Shown piece by piece: positions 12,014-23,266 of a DNA stretch of 64,000 bases. Source of the stretch: Bullera alba (taxonomy: Eukaryota; Basidiomycota; Tremellomycetes; Tremellales; Bulleraceae); NCBI GenBank assembly GCA_001600095.1, contig BCIX01000005.1, positions 316,523 to 380,522 of the forward strand, in the 5' to 3' direction. The notes below the pieces were generated by a model, which was given only the letters and a program-made list of their open reading frames with translations, searched no databases and was not told the origin of the DNA. Positions within the stretch are counted from its first letter, which is position 1; each line of letters opens with the position of its first letter. Both the position numbers and the translations under genes were made by a program.

Positions 12014-15000
12014 ATGTCGACCAAAACACCGTTGAGGTCGAAACGGACAATCAAGTCGACCACCTCTCAATCCACCAGCAAAGCCGACCCCTCATCGTCC
12101 ACCATGCCCTCGGGGAAGGAAGACGGCAAGACCCCTTCCAAACGGCTCAACAGACCGAAAAGCGTGTTGAACCTCGTCAAAGGGGCCAAATTCGACTTCG
12201 ACGCTGTCAAGATTGATGCAGGAGCGATCCAACCGCCCTCTCCGGCAGTCAAGCGGAATCCAAAGGGATGGCTGGACGGGGACAACAATGCGTCTGCGTC
12301 TAGCTCCTCTTCGAGAGCGAAGCGATCGAACCAGGAGGCGGTAGGAGCGAGGAGCGGGAGAAAGTTGGCGCATTCGAAGAGTGCGCTAAGTCTGCTCAAA
12401 ACACCCAGGTTCGACATAGATTCGATCGTCCCGGCAGACCTCTCGTCACAAGCTACCGTACAGCCCTCCCAAGCCTCTCAAGAGGTCTCACAAGGAGAGA
12501 GCCAGGATTCTAGTGGTCAAGCAAATATCACACCCTTGGAAAAGGCAGGGCCCAGTAGAGATATCCTTGACTCGCTATGTGACGATCTCCTGGCTACCTA
12601 TATCAACACGCCCAAACCGACCAAGTGAGCATCATCAACTCTATCAGATCCTTCATTGACAACTTTTACCAGGTCGAGATCTTCTCGACATCGGAAGACG
12701 CCATCAATTAAATCAGCCTACAACACATCCTCCCTCACCGACGCCTTCCCCACTTCCATCTCTGAGGAATCACTCTCAGCACTGTCTGTTGCCGATGGAC
12801 CCTCGATACCCTCCGTGAGGTTCGTCCTCCCTGTCTCAGCCGCCAAGTCGCCAATCAAATCCCCAGTGAAGCGCACACCGTTATCCGAAATCCCATTGGT
12901 GGATGAGATACCAGCAGCGCCATCATCTCCGACTCCGAAATCTGTGGCCGAATGTGATCACTTGATACTGGCCAACAATACTGGGGCAGAAGATGACGCT
13001 TGTCTGGTTGCGGCGAAAGGAACATTGGCCTTCCGACAAGAGGGGGATGGTTCTGTTCTCGATTCTCTGAATACAGTCCAGCAGGTCAGAAAGGATGATC
13101 AGCTAGAGAAGGAAACGACCTCCGTCCCTCTCGACTTGGACGACATATCGGACATTGACGCAGAACTGGAGGATGCGGCGAATGGCACAACAATCCCTGT
13201 CGAAATCACAGCAACGCAAGCAGGCGAGAATGCTGAGGCGATAGAAGAGGAAAGCCCGGCCGTGTGCGATCCGGTGGATCAACTTGCGGAAGCCAACCGC
13301 TCTAGACTGTCGGACGTGTTCGACGCGACTGCCGGATCCGAGGACGAAGACGCTACGCCACTTGCGAGTGAGACTTTGGACTACCCTTTGAAAGCGGCCC
13401 AAATTCAAGCACCCGCCCACACGCCGAGCAAATCACCTTTGAAGGTTGTTCGCGCAGCCGAAGAAGCTGACTCGGACAGCAACGACGAATGGCTCTCCCA
13501 GGCCAGAACACCAGCTCGAGGCAAGAGAAGAATCGTCCTCGACTCCGATGACGAGGTCACTTGTTCACCATTACGCTCGTCTCTACGCCAAGCCCCCGTT
13601 ATCGACATGACCCGCGAAGATGGCAGCGACAGGGACACCACGCGCCATCCCCGAGCGTCCATCAGCAGTATGATGTGCTGTTCCGATGGAGAGGAAGAGG
13701 AGGGAGAGGAGGACGAAGATAGCGAGGAGGAGGCGACGTACGACTTGACGCGCCATTACGATGAAAGCTATGGCTCGTTGAGGGATTTCATCGTGGACGA
13801 TGATGACGAGGAGGAGTCCGGAGACGAGCTGGAAGAGGACGAAGAGGAAGGTTCTTCCGATGTTCCCCGCAGCAAGAGCGTCAGACGGAGTGACAAGGTC
13901 GCCAGATTGGACACCGAGCTCGTCGCATCGGATTGGCCAGAAGAGTCTTCCGATGAGTCAGATGCTCCAGGGCCTTCGTCGAAGAAAACCCTCAAGTTGC
14001 CAGATCTGGGGAGATTGTCAAGCAACGAGGCACCGACTTCCAGCTCGACCAAACCGAAAGCCTCGAAATCTGAGCGCAAGGTAGAGGAGTCCAGGGAGAA
14101 ATCGAGTAAGAAGAGCTCTGGAAGGAAGTGGATCGCGGAGAGGGAAAGGCTGGCTCGAGAGGTGTTTGACGATCTGGACAAGAGGGTCTTCGAAGGCAAA
14201 TTGTCAGCGACAACGATGGAGTGGAATAAGAGGTTGTTGACCACAGCCGGGCAAGCCAATAGTACACGGTGGGTAATATCGATCGGGACCGTGCTGCCGG
14301 AGCTGATGCCCAATACCCAGGACGACTAGACCCGACGGGACGAGAGTGGAAGTCACAAAGTTGATCCTCTCGGACAAAGTGCTCACAGGCGAGGGTGAGT
14401 GCGACATGGACACTTGGCTGCGCGAGATGAAGTTGACATGGTGATAGAACAAATCCTCAACACGGTCGCTCACGAGATGTGTCACGGTGAGCCACTTCAC
14501 CGTCCCCTATTTCTAAGCAGGCTGATATCGATATTCCCAGTGGCTTGCTGGATCATCAGTAATGAGAGGAAGAATCCCCACGGCAAGGTGTTCAAGAGCT
14601 GGGGTCGGAAGGTCATGCGAGCGAGGCCTGACATCACTGTCACTGTAAGTCCTAGCCACAGATGTAGGGCACGTTGCTAACCGGTCAGACGAAACACAAC
14701 TACGAGATCGAATACAAGTATCAGTGGAAGTGCTCGACTACGACATGTAACAAGATGTGAGTGCCGTCGAGCCTGCTTCCAGTGCTGCATCCTAACGTGA
14801 ATTGCAGATATAAACGACATTCAAAGTGTAAGTTGAACGATCTGAGGTAGATCAAGCGAGACGCTGATCGCTTTGCAGCGATCGATACCGAGCGGCAGCG
14901 CTGCGGTCTCTGTAAAGGCGTCCTGGAGCCAATGTTCAAAACTCGACCACAGGCAGTCCCAACGTGAGTTCTCGTAAATGGTGTCGAAGTACAGCTCCTT

Positions 15001-15023
15001 ACCGCACACTCAGCACCGCTTGA
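12014..15023 (+). CDS. Acidic SprT-like metalloprotease resembling GCNA
   Basis: Probable nuclear zinc protease acting on DNA-protein crosslinks, by family analogy with GCNA and SPRTN. Nine exons: 12014-12624, 12673-14268, 14330-14394, 14448-14486, 14541-14644, 14689-14756, 14808-14827, 14879-14963 and 15014-15023, about 865 residues. The first 630 or so residues are disordered. They contain basic SKSALSLLKTPRFD-type repeats (two related copies in exon 1) and then very acidic runs (EEEEGEEDEDSEEEA; VDDDDEEESGDELEEDEEE). The SprT domain follows: WIAERERLAREVFDDLD, LSDKVLTGE, and the zinc site VAHEMCH (H766, E767, H770), then HGKVFKSWGRKVM. A zinc ribbon ends it (KCSTTTCNK and RCGLCKG). Acidic disorder plus SprT is the hallmark of GCNA; no HMG box or PIP motif is visible. 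The last exon is only 10 nt, and the frame after its TGA stays open for 33 codons. Confidence 0.85.
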
Positions 15024-15162
15024 TCTGCTGGGAAGTGGCAGGACATTGCATTCTTCAACGATTCCGGCCTGACATATCAATCATCACACTATAACATTGT
15101 CCAGTCTCAATCACACTATACTTGAGCTCCGCATGAAGCAATTTTTTGTCGGACCCTAAGTC

Positions 15163-17311
15163 CTACACTCTCCACCCCTTACCCCTTGGCCGCGGCACCA
15201 GTGCCCAGAGGAACAAGGAGAGCGCAAGGAATGCAACCACAAGCGGTTGCAGTACCCATGGGCCGAACTGGTACGAATCAGCTAAAACCCTCGTCAAGGT
15301 ATCATGGGCGACTTACATGATTCGACAAGCCTCCATTGATGCTGCGCTCGTCCATCAGTCTATACAATATGAGCCTGACTTCCACTCACAAGGGCATGGC
15401 GGCGCTGCCGGCAGAACCAAGGCTAGCGATCCAGCCAATACTACCTCCCTGAAGATCCTCGGGTACAACGTCTGTCACTGTCATCATGACTATGGGGTAT
15501 ATCGGCCCCAGGAAGAAGCCTACACGAGTGATATGTGAGCATGAGCTCACTTTCGTAGTACGGGAGTGACTCGCCTATGAGGGAGAAGCAAACAGCATTC
15601 GCGACGAGATTCGGAATTGTCCAAATCAAAACCTCAAGCACGATCGAGAAGATGGAACTGAAGTCGTGTCAGCGGGGGGGAGCTGCTCCGGCTGGAGGTG
15701 TTACACACTAAGCGTATATGGAGTTGTAGGCGCCAATCCATTTCGTGAAAGGCATCAAGACCACTCGTCCAAGTGTGAGACCTAGATACAGGTCAGATTG
15801 AGGAATGATCAAGTATGCGAATTACCCACCTAAAAAGAAGCCCGTGGTGACATAGCCAGAGTTGTTGTCGCCGTCTCTCTCAGCCAGTAGGAATGAGGTC
15901 TGTGCATAGTGTTAGTCGGGACATGATGACCGGTAAATGATGACTCACTGCCCATCCACCAATCGTCACTTCAACGCCGACCTATACCGAATTTCAGCGA
16001 CTGATTCGGTCGTCCGAGGCAGATATCACTCACATAGATGGCCACGTAGAAGGCCATGTAGTGCACAGTTGGCAGTTGTAGAAGCCGCTTGAACTTGTCG
16101 CTGCTCGCCACCACTTGATCATCCCTCAACTCTGCTACTTCGGCAGTATCCTCTTCGATGCTCGACTTGGTCATTGCCGTAGTCTCCGTAGCGTTTCCCA
16201 GGCTGTCCATTCGCAAATCCTTCTCATCCTCCTGCGACACCCTGTCCAGCTCTACAGCGTCCGCCGAGTCTGCCGCCGCTCCCCGCCTTCCCACAATCTG
16301 GTCGTCGGTGCGGAGTTGAAGCGTGACCACTAGTGTGAAGATGCAGACGAGGGTCAAACCAACTGATACCAGGAAGTACAGGTAGACTCTCCCCGACATC
16401 CGTTTAACGAATTCCGTAGAGACCAATGGCGAGATGGTGGCGCCGAGGCCGTACACCGCGTGCATGAAGTTCATGGTGGTGCTGGCATTAGGCAGCCGAG
16501 TGACCAGCGAATTCGCTTGCGCATCCTATACTCTTTCAGCACGAATGACCCAATTTCCAATTAGAGACAACTTGACCCACCATGACGCCCATGCCGATTC
16601 CGTTGAACATGTACGCCATGACGAAAAGAGGGAAGGGGCCACCGAAACTCATCAATAGGTAGCCGATACCAGAGAGATTCACGCCGAACGGAGCTGCCTA
16701 AGAGTGGGCGATCAGAACTCGGTTGATGTCAATCGCAGAGGAGCATAGCGACTTACTATGCCGACACCCAGACGATCCGTGATGAAGACATTGGCCGTGC
16801 CGGCAATCATGCACCCCGCGCAATTCGAAATCCAGATCACGCTGACTATGGGTCGGTTGTGTTAAGTCAGAGGATCCGATTGCCACCATTCCCCGTTGAC
16901 TCACTGACTAGGTAATTGACCTACGAATTATCAGTAAGAGATCAACCCTAGAACGACCAGTCTTCGCTCACATTGTAGAACTCCTGCAGAGAGGGCAATA
17001 GAGGGCCTTGACTCGCATCATTCCATCCCGCCAGGAACATGACCATGAATAGTCCCAAACTATCCATACCAGTCTCAACGTCGGCGACGGATCACACTCG
17101 GAGCAGATGTCCGCACTCACACCATGCGTTGGAGCTGCTTTGCCGAGGGAAGGGGCAGATCCTTCTTCAGCCTCTTGAAGATGTAATGATGACCATAGCT
17201 AGATTCTGCCTTCGCTACATGTCGCGTAGGCTTGGTCTGTCGCGAGGATGACGCGACCGGCTCATACTGGTCTGGCTCTCGTTGGTGAGAGGTATCAGTA
17301 GCCTCTGCCAT
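15163..17311 (-). CDS. MFS transporter (BSC6/fucose-permease-like)
   Basis: Twelve-helix membrane transporter; substrate unknown. The start is the ATG at 17311 (MAEATDTSHQ). The first exon, 17123-17311, encodes a hydrophilic N-terminus, and the next opens helix 1 (MDSLGLFMVMFLAGWNDAS). The following exons keep the pattern: VISVIWISNCAG-like helix 2, FNGIGMGVMDAQANSLVTRL (typical of the fungal FHS/BSC6 group), MHAVYGLGATISPL and YLYFLVSVGLTLVCIFTL. A charged central loop of about 70 residues is rich in Asp and Glu. The second half includes VEVTIGGWATSFLL, a GPIYPIV segment, VVPEDLQGGSIGWIASLGSAGSA and a last helix WVLQPLVVAFLALSLFLWAL before the stop at 15163. There are many introns, and I did not fix every join between 15540 and 16960. 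It converges with the GCNA-like gene. Confidence 0.8.
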
Positions 17312-18039
17312 GCTCCGCTAAACGGCACTCAGTCGAACTAACAGCGTGCTGGATCGTTTGGTCCCTCGGACAGTGGCTAGAGTGATGTCAGTAGCAGCAC
17401 CCTATCGACTCTCGACCCCTGAACGCGAAGCTACATTGCAGACCTTGATGTCGCTGCCTTCTGCCATCTGCTCGCTGCTGCGTTGCTTCGGGCCGACTAG
17501 ATCGCAACAGAAGTTGATGAAGCAGCGAAGATGTCTTGAATTGCACGTCCAGGCCGAGGATGCGCCAGAGCAAAAGTCCGTCCGAGGTTTACCCGTGGCT
17601 GGTGGGCGAGATCGCGTGGTCTGTGCGTATCGAGTAGCGTAGCGGACACTATCTATACAAGCCGTCTATCTACCTAACTCGCAGACTTCGATCATCACAT
17701 GCGGAAGCATCTGGGATTGCATCGGCGGGTCGCAGCTGAGTCGACTTCAAACGAATCTAGTTGCGATCACGAGATCACAAGGTGGACTCCTATACGGGGC
17801 TACGACCGAACTTGGACCGCTCATGATCAATCAGGTCAGCAGCGTGGTCCCTCGGTCGCCGCGGTCCGCCGACAACCTCCTTGCTGAATCGTCAGGTGGT
17901 ATGCTGTCGCATAGCAAGTGCTATCGTGAGCGGTGATTCGGGGATGTTGATAGACTTCGGATCCTGCATCGCTTGTGCCCAAGTCGCGAATTCCCCCTGA
18001 TTCCGCCTGATGATCGATCATCCCTCCCCCAGTCGACTT
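17312..18039. other. 728-bp spacer upstream of the MFS gene
   Basis: Promoter of the MFS gene and 3' side of GatB, both on the minus strand. Short ORFs occur here on both strands, but none has splice support or a recognisable sequence. Nothing else is seen. Confidence 0.4.
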
Positions 18040-20216
18040 CTAAGGCGTCACGCCCAAAATATCCAGTATGACCTCTCTCGCCTTTTGAGCATCTGCCGAC
18101 CCCTTTGACACTCTCATCACCTGTCCAACCAATCGACCCACGGCGCTAATCTTGCCTTTGCGTATATCACCAACCACACCCGGTGAGTCCGCAATGACTT
18201 GTTCGCACTGGATCCTGAGATCGTCCGAGGCGGATGTCGACGGTGTCATTCCAAGGTGATCAAGGATCTCAGATAAAGTTGTGCCTGGACTAGTGGATTC
18301 GGAGTGATCGAGTAAGTGCTTCAAGACGGCTTTACCCGTCGTGCCTAAGACAAGAGTTAGTATGGTTCTGAGACTCGGAAAGCCATGCTTACCTGTGATA
18401 TATCTGCTTTCCACCCCTATGGCGACTTCTCTCATCAGGCTCGCTGGAATGAGATCAGGTGTCCAAGTTTGATTCTTCTTGTTCAAGTTGCCCAGTATCT
18501 CGTGAACCATACTGATTCGCACAGTGCTGCTAAGCAAACACCCGATTCTGACTGTAGCATGACTCACAGGTTGAGGGCGCGTTTGCCGAGGTCGTTGTCT
18601 CCCTGTGATACCTGCTCGAAGTATGCAACGCCTTGAAAGTGATACTCGTCGAGTCCGATCAATGTCTCGACTTCCTTCTTCGGCACGCCATACTGCTCAA
18701 TGAGCCTATGTACCGTCTGGCCCGGCAGCTCAGGCAGTGATGATTTCAAGTGTTCTATATAAGTCTTCGAGACGTCAGCGAAATCTGCTTCGCTGACCAT
18801 CCTAGCACTCACTGGCTCAATGGCCATAGCGGGGAGATTCGGATCCGGCATGTATCTATAGTCCTGGGCATCCTCCTTGGTCCGAAGGGCATACGTCTGC
18901 CCTGTCAACTCGTTCAATGTCCGTGTCTCTTGGGGAAGGGGTATAGTTGGATTGGTCGTGTAATGCTTGATATGCCGAGATCGTTCGTATTCTAGTAGCA
19001 GTCGTCGTCAGTCACCACCAATATAGCAACGTTGTGATACCGCGATCTCACCTATGGCTTGCTGTAGGAATCGGACAGAGTTCAGATTTTTGATCTCGGA
19101 TCTTGTTCCGAACGGCGTCCCGGGTCTGTGCACAGAGATGTTGGCATCGACTCGAAGGTTTCCCTAACGACTCCTGTCAGCTTCGAGCTCAACACGCTGA
19201 TTGCGAGCTGGCCTACCTTCTCCATATCGCCATCACCGGAGCCGATCCGCCGGAGAAGAGACTGCAGCTTCTTGACAAATGCTCCAGCTTCCTCTGCCGA
19301 TCTGTGGATCAAGCATCAGTGGTATGATATAGGGTATCAGTATGGAGATAGACTTACCTCATGTCTGGATCGGTAACGATCTCCATCAATCCCGTTCCAG
19401 CACGATTCAGGTCTATCAAACTGTTGTGTCCGACCACTTGGCTCTTGGCGGTGTCCTGGGCTGGTCAATAAGGAGTCGGCGACCCGTATCCTCACCTGCT
19501 CCACCTGGAGCTGTTGGATGCCAACGATCAGATCCCGCTGGGATCCATTATCGCCCTTGTCGATCTTGAGATGACCTGATCTCGCCAGGGGGTCTGCGCA
19601 GAGTCCAAGTCAGCTTGTAGTCACCGTCGGAGATGGGTAGACTTGCTGTAATGCTGCGTGATCTGATAAGAGGCAGGGATGTCCTTGTAGAAATAATGTT
19701 TCCTATCGAATGTCGAGCGAGGATTCTATACTTTGTGAGCAAAGTGGCCATTGCCTCTTATCCTTTTGTAGAGTCGTCTCACTATCGTACATTGCAGCGC
19801 TAGAGCAGTCATCACAGAAAGCTTTATAGCTTTCAGATCCAGTGACTGCGATCAGACCATCAGTAAGGGATTTCTCGGCAGTGTGAATGGACATACGGGT
19901 AGTGAGCCCGGGAAGGCAGCGTCATTCGGCTCTACTTGACTGTTCACAGGAGCACCATACACCGTCCCCGCGTCTAAGGCCGTTTAGCAGGTTGAAGAAG
20001 TGGACAGGGATGCGACTTTGACCCACTGGAGAACAGCTTCCGCCCGGTCTTCAACTGTGCATGGATCTCCAACCCAATCACCACTTCCCACCCGTCATCG
20101 TGATTGCTCTTCGTGGCGTAACGTCGATATCGCGGGGGTAATGACCTTGACGCCGGAAAGGGCGAGTTGACTCGAGCTGGCAGCGCGAACGACCCGAGGA
20201 CGAAAAGTGATCTCAT
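18040..20216 (-). CDS. PET112: Glutamyl-tRNA(Gln) amidotransferase subunit B, mitochondrial
   Basis: GatB is part of the mitochondrial GatFAB/GatCAB complex that converts Glu-tRNA(Gln) to Gln-tRNA(Gln). The start is the ATG at 20216. The first 35 or so residues are rich in Arg, Ser and Pro with no acid ([17 protein letters not shown]), as expected for a mitochondrial presequence. GatB begins at [15 protein letters not shown]. Exon 2, reached through a GTGGGT-donor intron, reads [26 protein letters not shown], in which DAAFPG matches the GatB signature. Later exons include YKYRIP-type blocks, [21 protein letters not shown] with the conserved RYMPDPN, and the C-terminal YqeY-like tail domain ([20 protein letters not shown]) ending at 18040. 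About nine exons; length is normal for the family. Not all inner joins between 18990 and 19900 were verified. Confidence 0.9.
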
Positions 20217-20743
20217 GAGCTCATAAGCCGGTTATGAATGCCCCTTTTGAGATGACCGATTGGGATGTTGGGCTCAAAACAGGCCACCGTGGATGACCGA
20301 AGCCGGAAATCTCAATCGCTGCGTTTCAGATCTGGGATGATGTCCGTGGGAAGGCAAAGCTGCAGCGAGCTAAACAGGATTCAGGAAGCGGTTTCCGCTG
20401 AGGCTGCCGCCAACTACAGGCAAGCAGGCTGGCCGAGCCCAACCGAGCCAGTTCCTGCAGGCGAGACTGTCTACTGTTTCTGGCTTGGCTTTGCCCCAAC
20501 TCATACGGACAGTGGCTTCTGCTAGACCTGAGATTCAGTCACACAACACGATGTCTGAGGCTGTCTTCAAACTCCATTCTGACCCTCGGCCATGTGCTTC
20601 GCCATCCAATACGAACATCGAAAATCACATATCATCCCTATAATCCACCCTACTCGAGCCACTTCATCCTCGGCCTCCTGACCCTCCACCGTCCTATCTC
20701 TGCCGCACGGACGTCTAGGAGTCCGGAGTTATACAAGCACCAC
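20217..20743. other. 527-bp spacer upstream of GatB
   Basis: Promoter of GatB (read leftward) and 3' region of the small secreted-protein gene. A plus-strand ORF here (20265-20525) has no coding character. Nothing else is recognised. Confidence 0.4.
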
Positions 20744-21097
20744 TCAGTCGTGGATGTTGCCGCCGTCATGGCAGACCTTGTTGCAACGCTGGCCTAGCAT
20801 CCCATTGCAGTAGTCCCTGGCACCGTCTCGGTATTCTACAAGCTTGATCAGAGCCACTCGTAGCCAGCCCGACGGAAAGTCACTTACCGATGTATCCACC
20901 GACTTTGACCGAAACGACTTGATCAGCGCCACAGGGAGCTGAGCCATCAGCACTACCTCATAAGCTATTGATACGCCGATGTACTCACTGACGTTCCACT
21001 GACGCTCTTCGATAGATCGCTCGCCGATGGGCGCCGGAGTGGCAGATACGCTCAACAGCGCGACGAGGGCAGAGAGGGTGAGAGTAGTGAACTTCAT
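20744..21097 (-). CDS. Small secreted cysteine-containing protein
   Basis: Unknown function. It opens with a clear signal peptide: MKFTTLTLSALVALLSVSA followed by TPAPIGER. The ORF stays open to 20744. Two stretches inside look like introns: one beginning near GTCAGTGAG after RQW (about 20997) and ending at an AG near 20942, and one of 45 nt from GTAAGTGAC to ATCAAG (about 20841-20885) with a length divisible by three. Splicing would give a mature chain of roughly 75 residues ending YRDGARDYCNGMLGQRC, then NKVCHDGG, with four visible Cys counting the tail. No GPI site or membrane helix follows. It could be a cell-wall or effector-like small protein. No close family is recognised. Confidence 0.55.
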   Translation of the reverse strand: MKFTTLTLSALVALLSVSATPAPIGERSIEERQWNVSEYIGVSIAYEVVLMAQLPVALIKSFRSKSVDTSVSDFPSGWLRVALIKLVEYRDGARDYCNGMLGQRCNKVCHDGGNIHD

Positions 21098-21216
21098 GTT
21101 GAATGTGGGGTATGTGGTGAGCGAAGGAGTGTGTCTGAGTGGTATTAGGTGGTGAAGCTGGTAGTGATGAAGAGAGGAAGGTGATGAGTGAGAGACAGTC
21201 GATCTCGATTTCCTGC

Positions 21217-21224
21217 TCTTATAC
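21217..21224 (-). promoter_or_regulatory. TATA-like element of the secreted-protein gene
   Basis: The minus strand reads GGTATAAGAGC about 120 bp before the ATG at 21097. It is the best TATA-like site in this spacer. Assignment is by position only. Confidence 0.35.
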
Positions 21225-21663
21225 CTGATTCTCCATCTCGCCTATGACGGCCATCCGGCCTGTTCCCGGGATCTAGTCGGTGATCAGCGTGCTCATCAGT
21301 AAGCTACTCCACTATCCACAGGCATCATGAACCTCCTGTCAGTGGAGTAGTCCATCGCCGAGCATGCCTTTCACACATGATATTAGGTCTAACACCAGCG
21401 TAGCACCATGCCTCGAGTATGACTTCGGTCATCTTGTGTAGAGAATAGCGGTGTTGGAGAGTGATCGGAGCGACTAGTTCGTGCCAAGGAGGTGAGTGGA
21501 GCTGTTGATCGAACAAGACTCGTTTCAGCCCCTCGCCTTGACATTCTGCCTCCGAGCCAAAGGAGGGTGAGCCGGTGAACTGCCGTAAGCTAGATGCCTT
21601 CAAACCTTAGATCCGATTGTCGATCTCCTCTTCCAGGGGCAGTCACGGGGTAGTCTGCATTCC

Positions 21664-21687
21664 CTGTAAGTACTCAAATACTTACGG
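21664..21687 (-). other. Inverted repeat downstream of PTC7
   Basis: GTAAGTA and TACTTAC form perfect 7-bp arms around the 6-nt loop CTCAAA, extendable by one wobble and one GC pair. It begins about 17 nt past the PTC7 stop, so it would fold in that 3' UTR. The arms also resemble a 5' splice site consensus, which may be chance. Confidence 0.5.
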
Positions 21688-21703
21688 CCTATATCTCCCT
21701 GGA

Positions 21704-23266
21704 CTACTCATCCTCCGGGTTCAGCTCGTCCACCACCGCCGCGATGACCGTGATACTGCGCAAGCGACAGTCAGCCTCTTTGCCCCCCTGCTCGTCTTCT
21801 CCGGACACTCACTCGTCGACCTTGCCGCCTAGATATCTCATGCCCTCTTTGGCGGCTTCCACCTCGAACGGCGTCCTCCACGACTTTCTCACCGTAACCT
21901 CGCCTTTATCATCCTTGACCTCCTCTAGCTCCTCGCCCGTGCGGGTCATGGCCATTCGGCCATACGCGACCAATACATCAGCATACAGCCTGGCAAGCTC
22001 GCGCGATCGGTCCAGGGGGCTCAAGTGGGCATTATCGGGATGTGCCAAGAGGACCTTGATCCGCTGGAGGAGGAGTGGAAAGTGCGCAGCGGGGACATTG
22101 TCGCATAGTCCGTCGGTCTAGTCCAGCGTCAATGAAGACCTTTATCGTGAATAGTCTGGGCGAAGCTTCAACTCACATATAGCAGGACAATGTCGCCAGG
22201 TTGTAATTGTGCGGTGAATGTATCTGAAGATGTACGCGGTTTGTCCCTGATCACACCCTGGCCTGCCATGTGTTTAGGGATCTTCGAAAGTTGTTTCTAC
22301 AAGCCAGTCAGCGGTGGACAGTCCTCACACGGGCAGGGGGACTTACTGGACAGTTGAAGTAATGCGTTAGAGATGGTGTTGTGAAGATTATTTGGCCGTC
22401 TCTCAGGATTGTACACCCCGAATCACCAAGACTAGTCCAAGAGATCAGTGTACCATCCCGCCCCTAGAGTCCTATACTCACTTGACACCCTGCAGCTGGC
22501 CTTTCCTGTCTAGTGACACCGCGCAAGCCGTCGCTCCTCCAGCTACCACATTCCCATCCTTCTCCAGTAGCTCATATGCCTTGGCAAGAAACTCCAGAGG
22601 TTGGTTCTCGCTCCCGCTCGACGATTGGCCATTATTCGTGATCTTCTCTGATCGATGGGGATTCGAGTATGGCGACGTATAGCTCCCGGAGTCGGCTTGA
22701 TCCGAGCCTAGAATCTGCCTAGCGGTCATTGAGTAGTGATACATGAGCGCTTGGGAGAAGAACGATGGGTCGACTGTATCCGACCATCCGCCGACGCCGT
22801 CCGAGATCGCCAGATGTGTCAAGTGGGGTACTGTCGATGGCAAGTCACCTTGCGACATCTACAACCATCCAACAATCGATCAGCTCAGAGCCTGTATACC
22901 TCTGAGAAGGTCTAGACCCACACGGAACTCGTCTATCGCGAAGAAATCCTCTCCTGCGCCCCATCTCCCGACTTGATCCGCCATATCATCCTTCCAGCCG
23001 CCTTTACTACCCTTATCCAGCTCTCCTCTACCGGCCCTTATGCTCAGGCTCTCATTGACCCAATCTCTGATCCCCCATGCTGCTCTCTTGTCGTGGCCAA
23101 CGTGCGCGAAGCCGGCCTTGGATGGTGGCTGACCGGGCGAGATGAACGGAGGTGAATCTTTACCGGCGTAGGAGATGCCTAAGGAGTATATAGCCGGTGT
23201 GTTGAACACATGTTTCGAAGTCAGTGCGGGCAGCTGCCGCAGCAGTATCGTTGTTCGCCGGACCAT
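21704..23266 (-). CDS. PTC7: PP2C-type protein phosphatase, mitochondrial (PTC7-like)
   Basis: Mn/Mg-dependent Ser/Thr phosphatase. In yeast, Ptc7 dephosphorylates Coq7 in ubiquinone synthesis; that role is transferred by family. The start is the ATG at 23266 with a basic, Leu-rich leader (MVRRTTILLRQLPALTSKH). The PP2C/SpoIIE-like fold follows: GFAHVGHDKRAAWGIRD, GEDFFAIDEFRVGL, then ISDGVGGWSDTVDPSFFS, whose ISDGVGGW is the PTC7 metal-binding DGVGGW motif. GGATACAVSLDRKGQLQG and LGDSGC-type and LPSSLFIL-like strands come from middle exons near 22250-22430. The last exons encode KEGMRYLGGKVD joined to DITVIAAVVDEL, ending at the stop at 21704. The aspartate in GGKVDDITV is the usual C-terminal metal ligand. 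Six or more exons; the acidic Ser-rich insert around residue 190 is not part of the core. Confidence 0.88.

Larger units (their letters stand above)
21098..21703. other. Spacer between PTC7 and the secreted-protein gene
   Basis: Holds the promoter of the secreted-protein gene and the 3' region of PTC7. A hairpin (21664-21687) lies just past the PTC7 stop. The minus-strand ORF 21325-21603 has no coding support. Confidence 0.4.

Noticed and set aside
17346..17642. Plus-strand ORF upstream of the MFS transporter
   Set aside because: No family resemblance; it lies in the expected promoter and has no supporting splice structure.
20265..20525. Plus-strand ORF between GatB and the secreted-protein gene
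   Set aside because: No ATG context, splice sites or recognisable sequence; low-complexity Ala/Glu composition.
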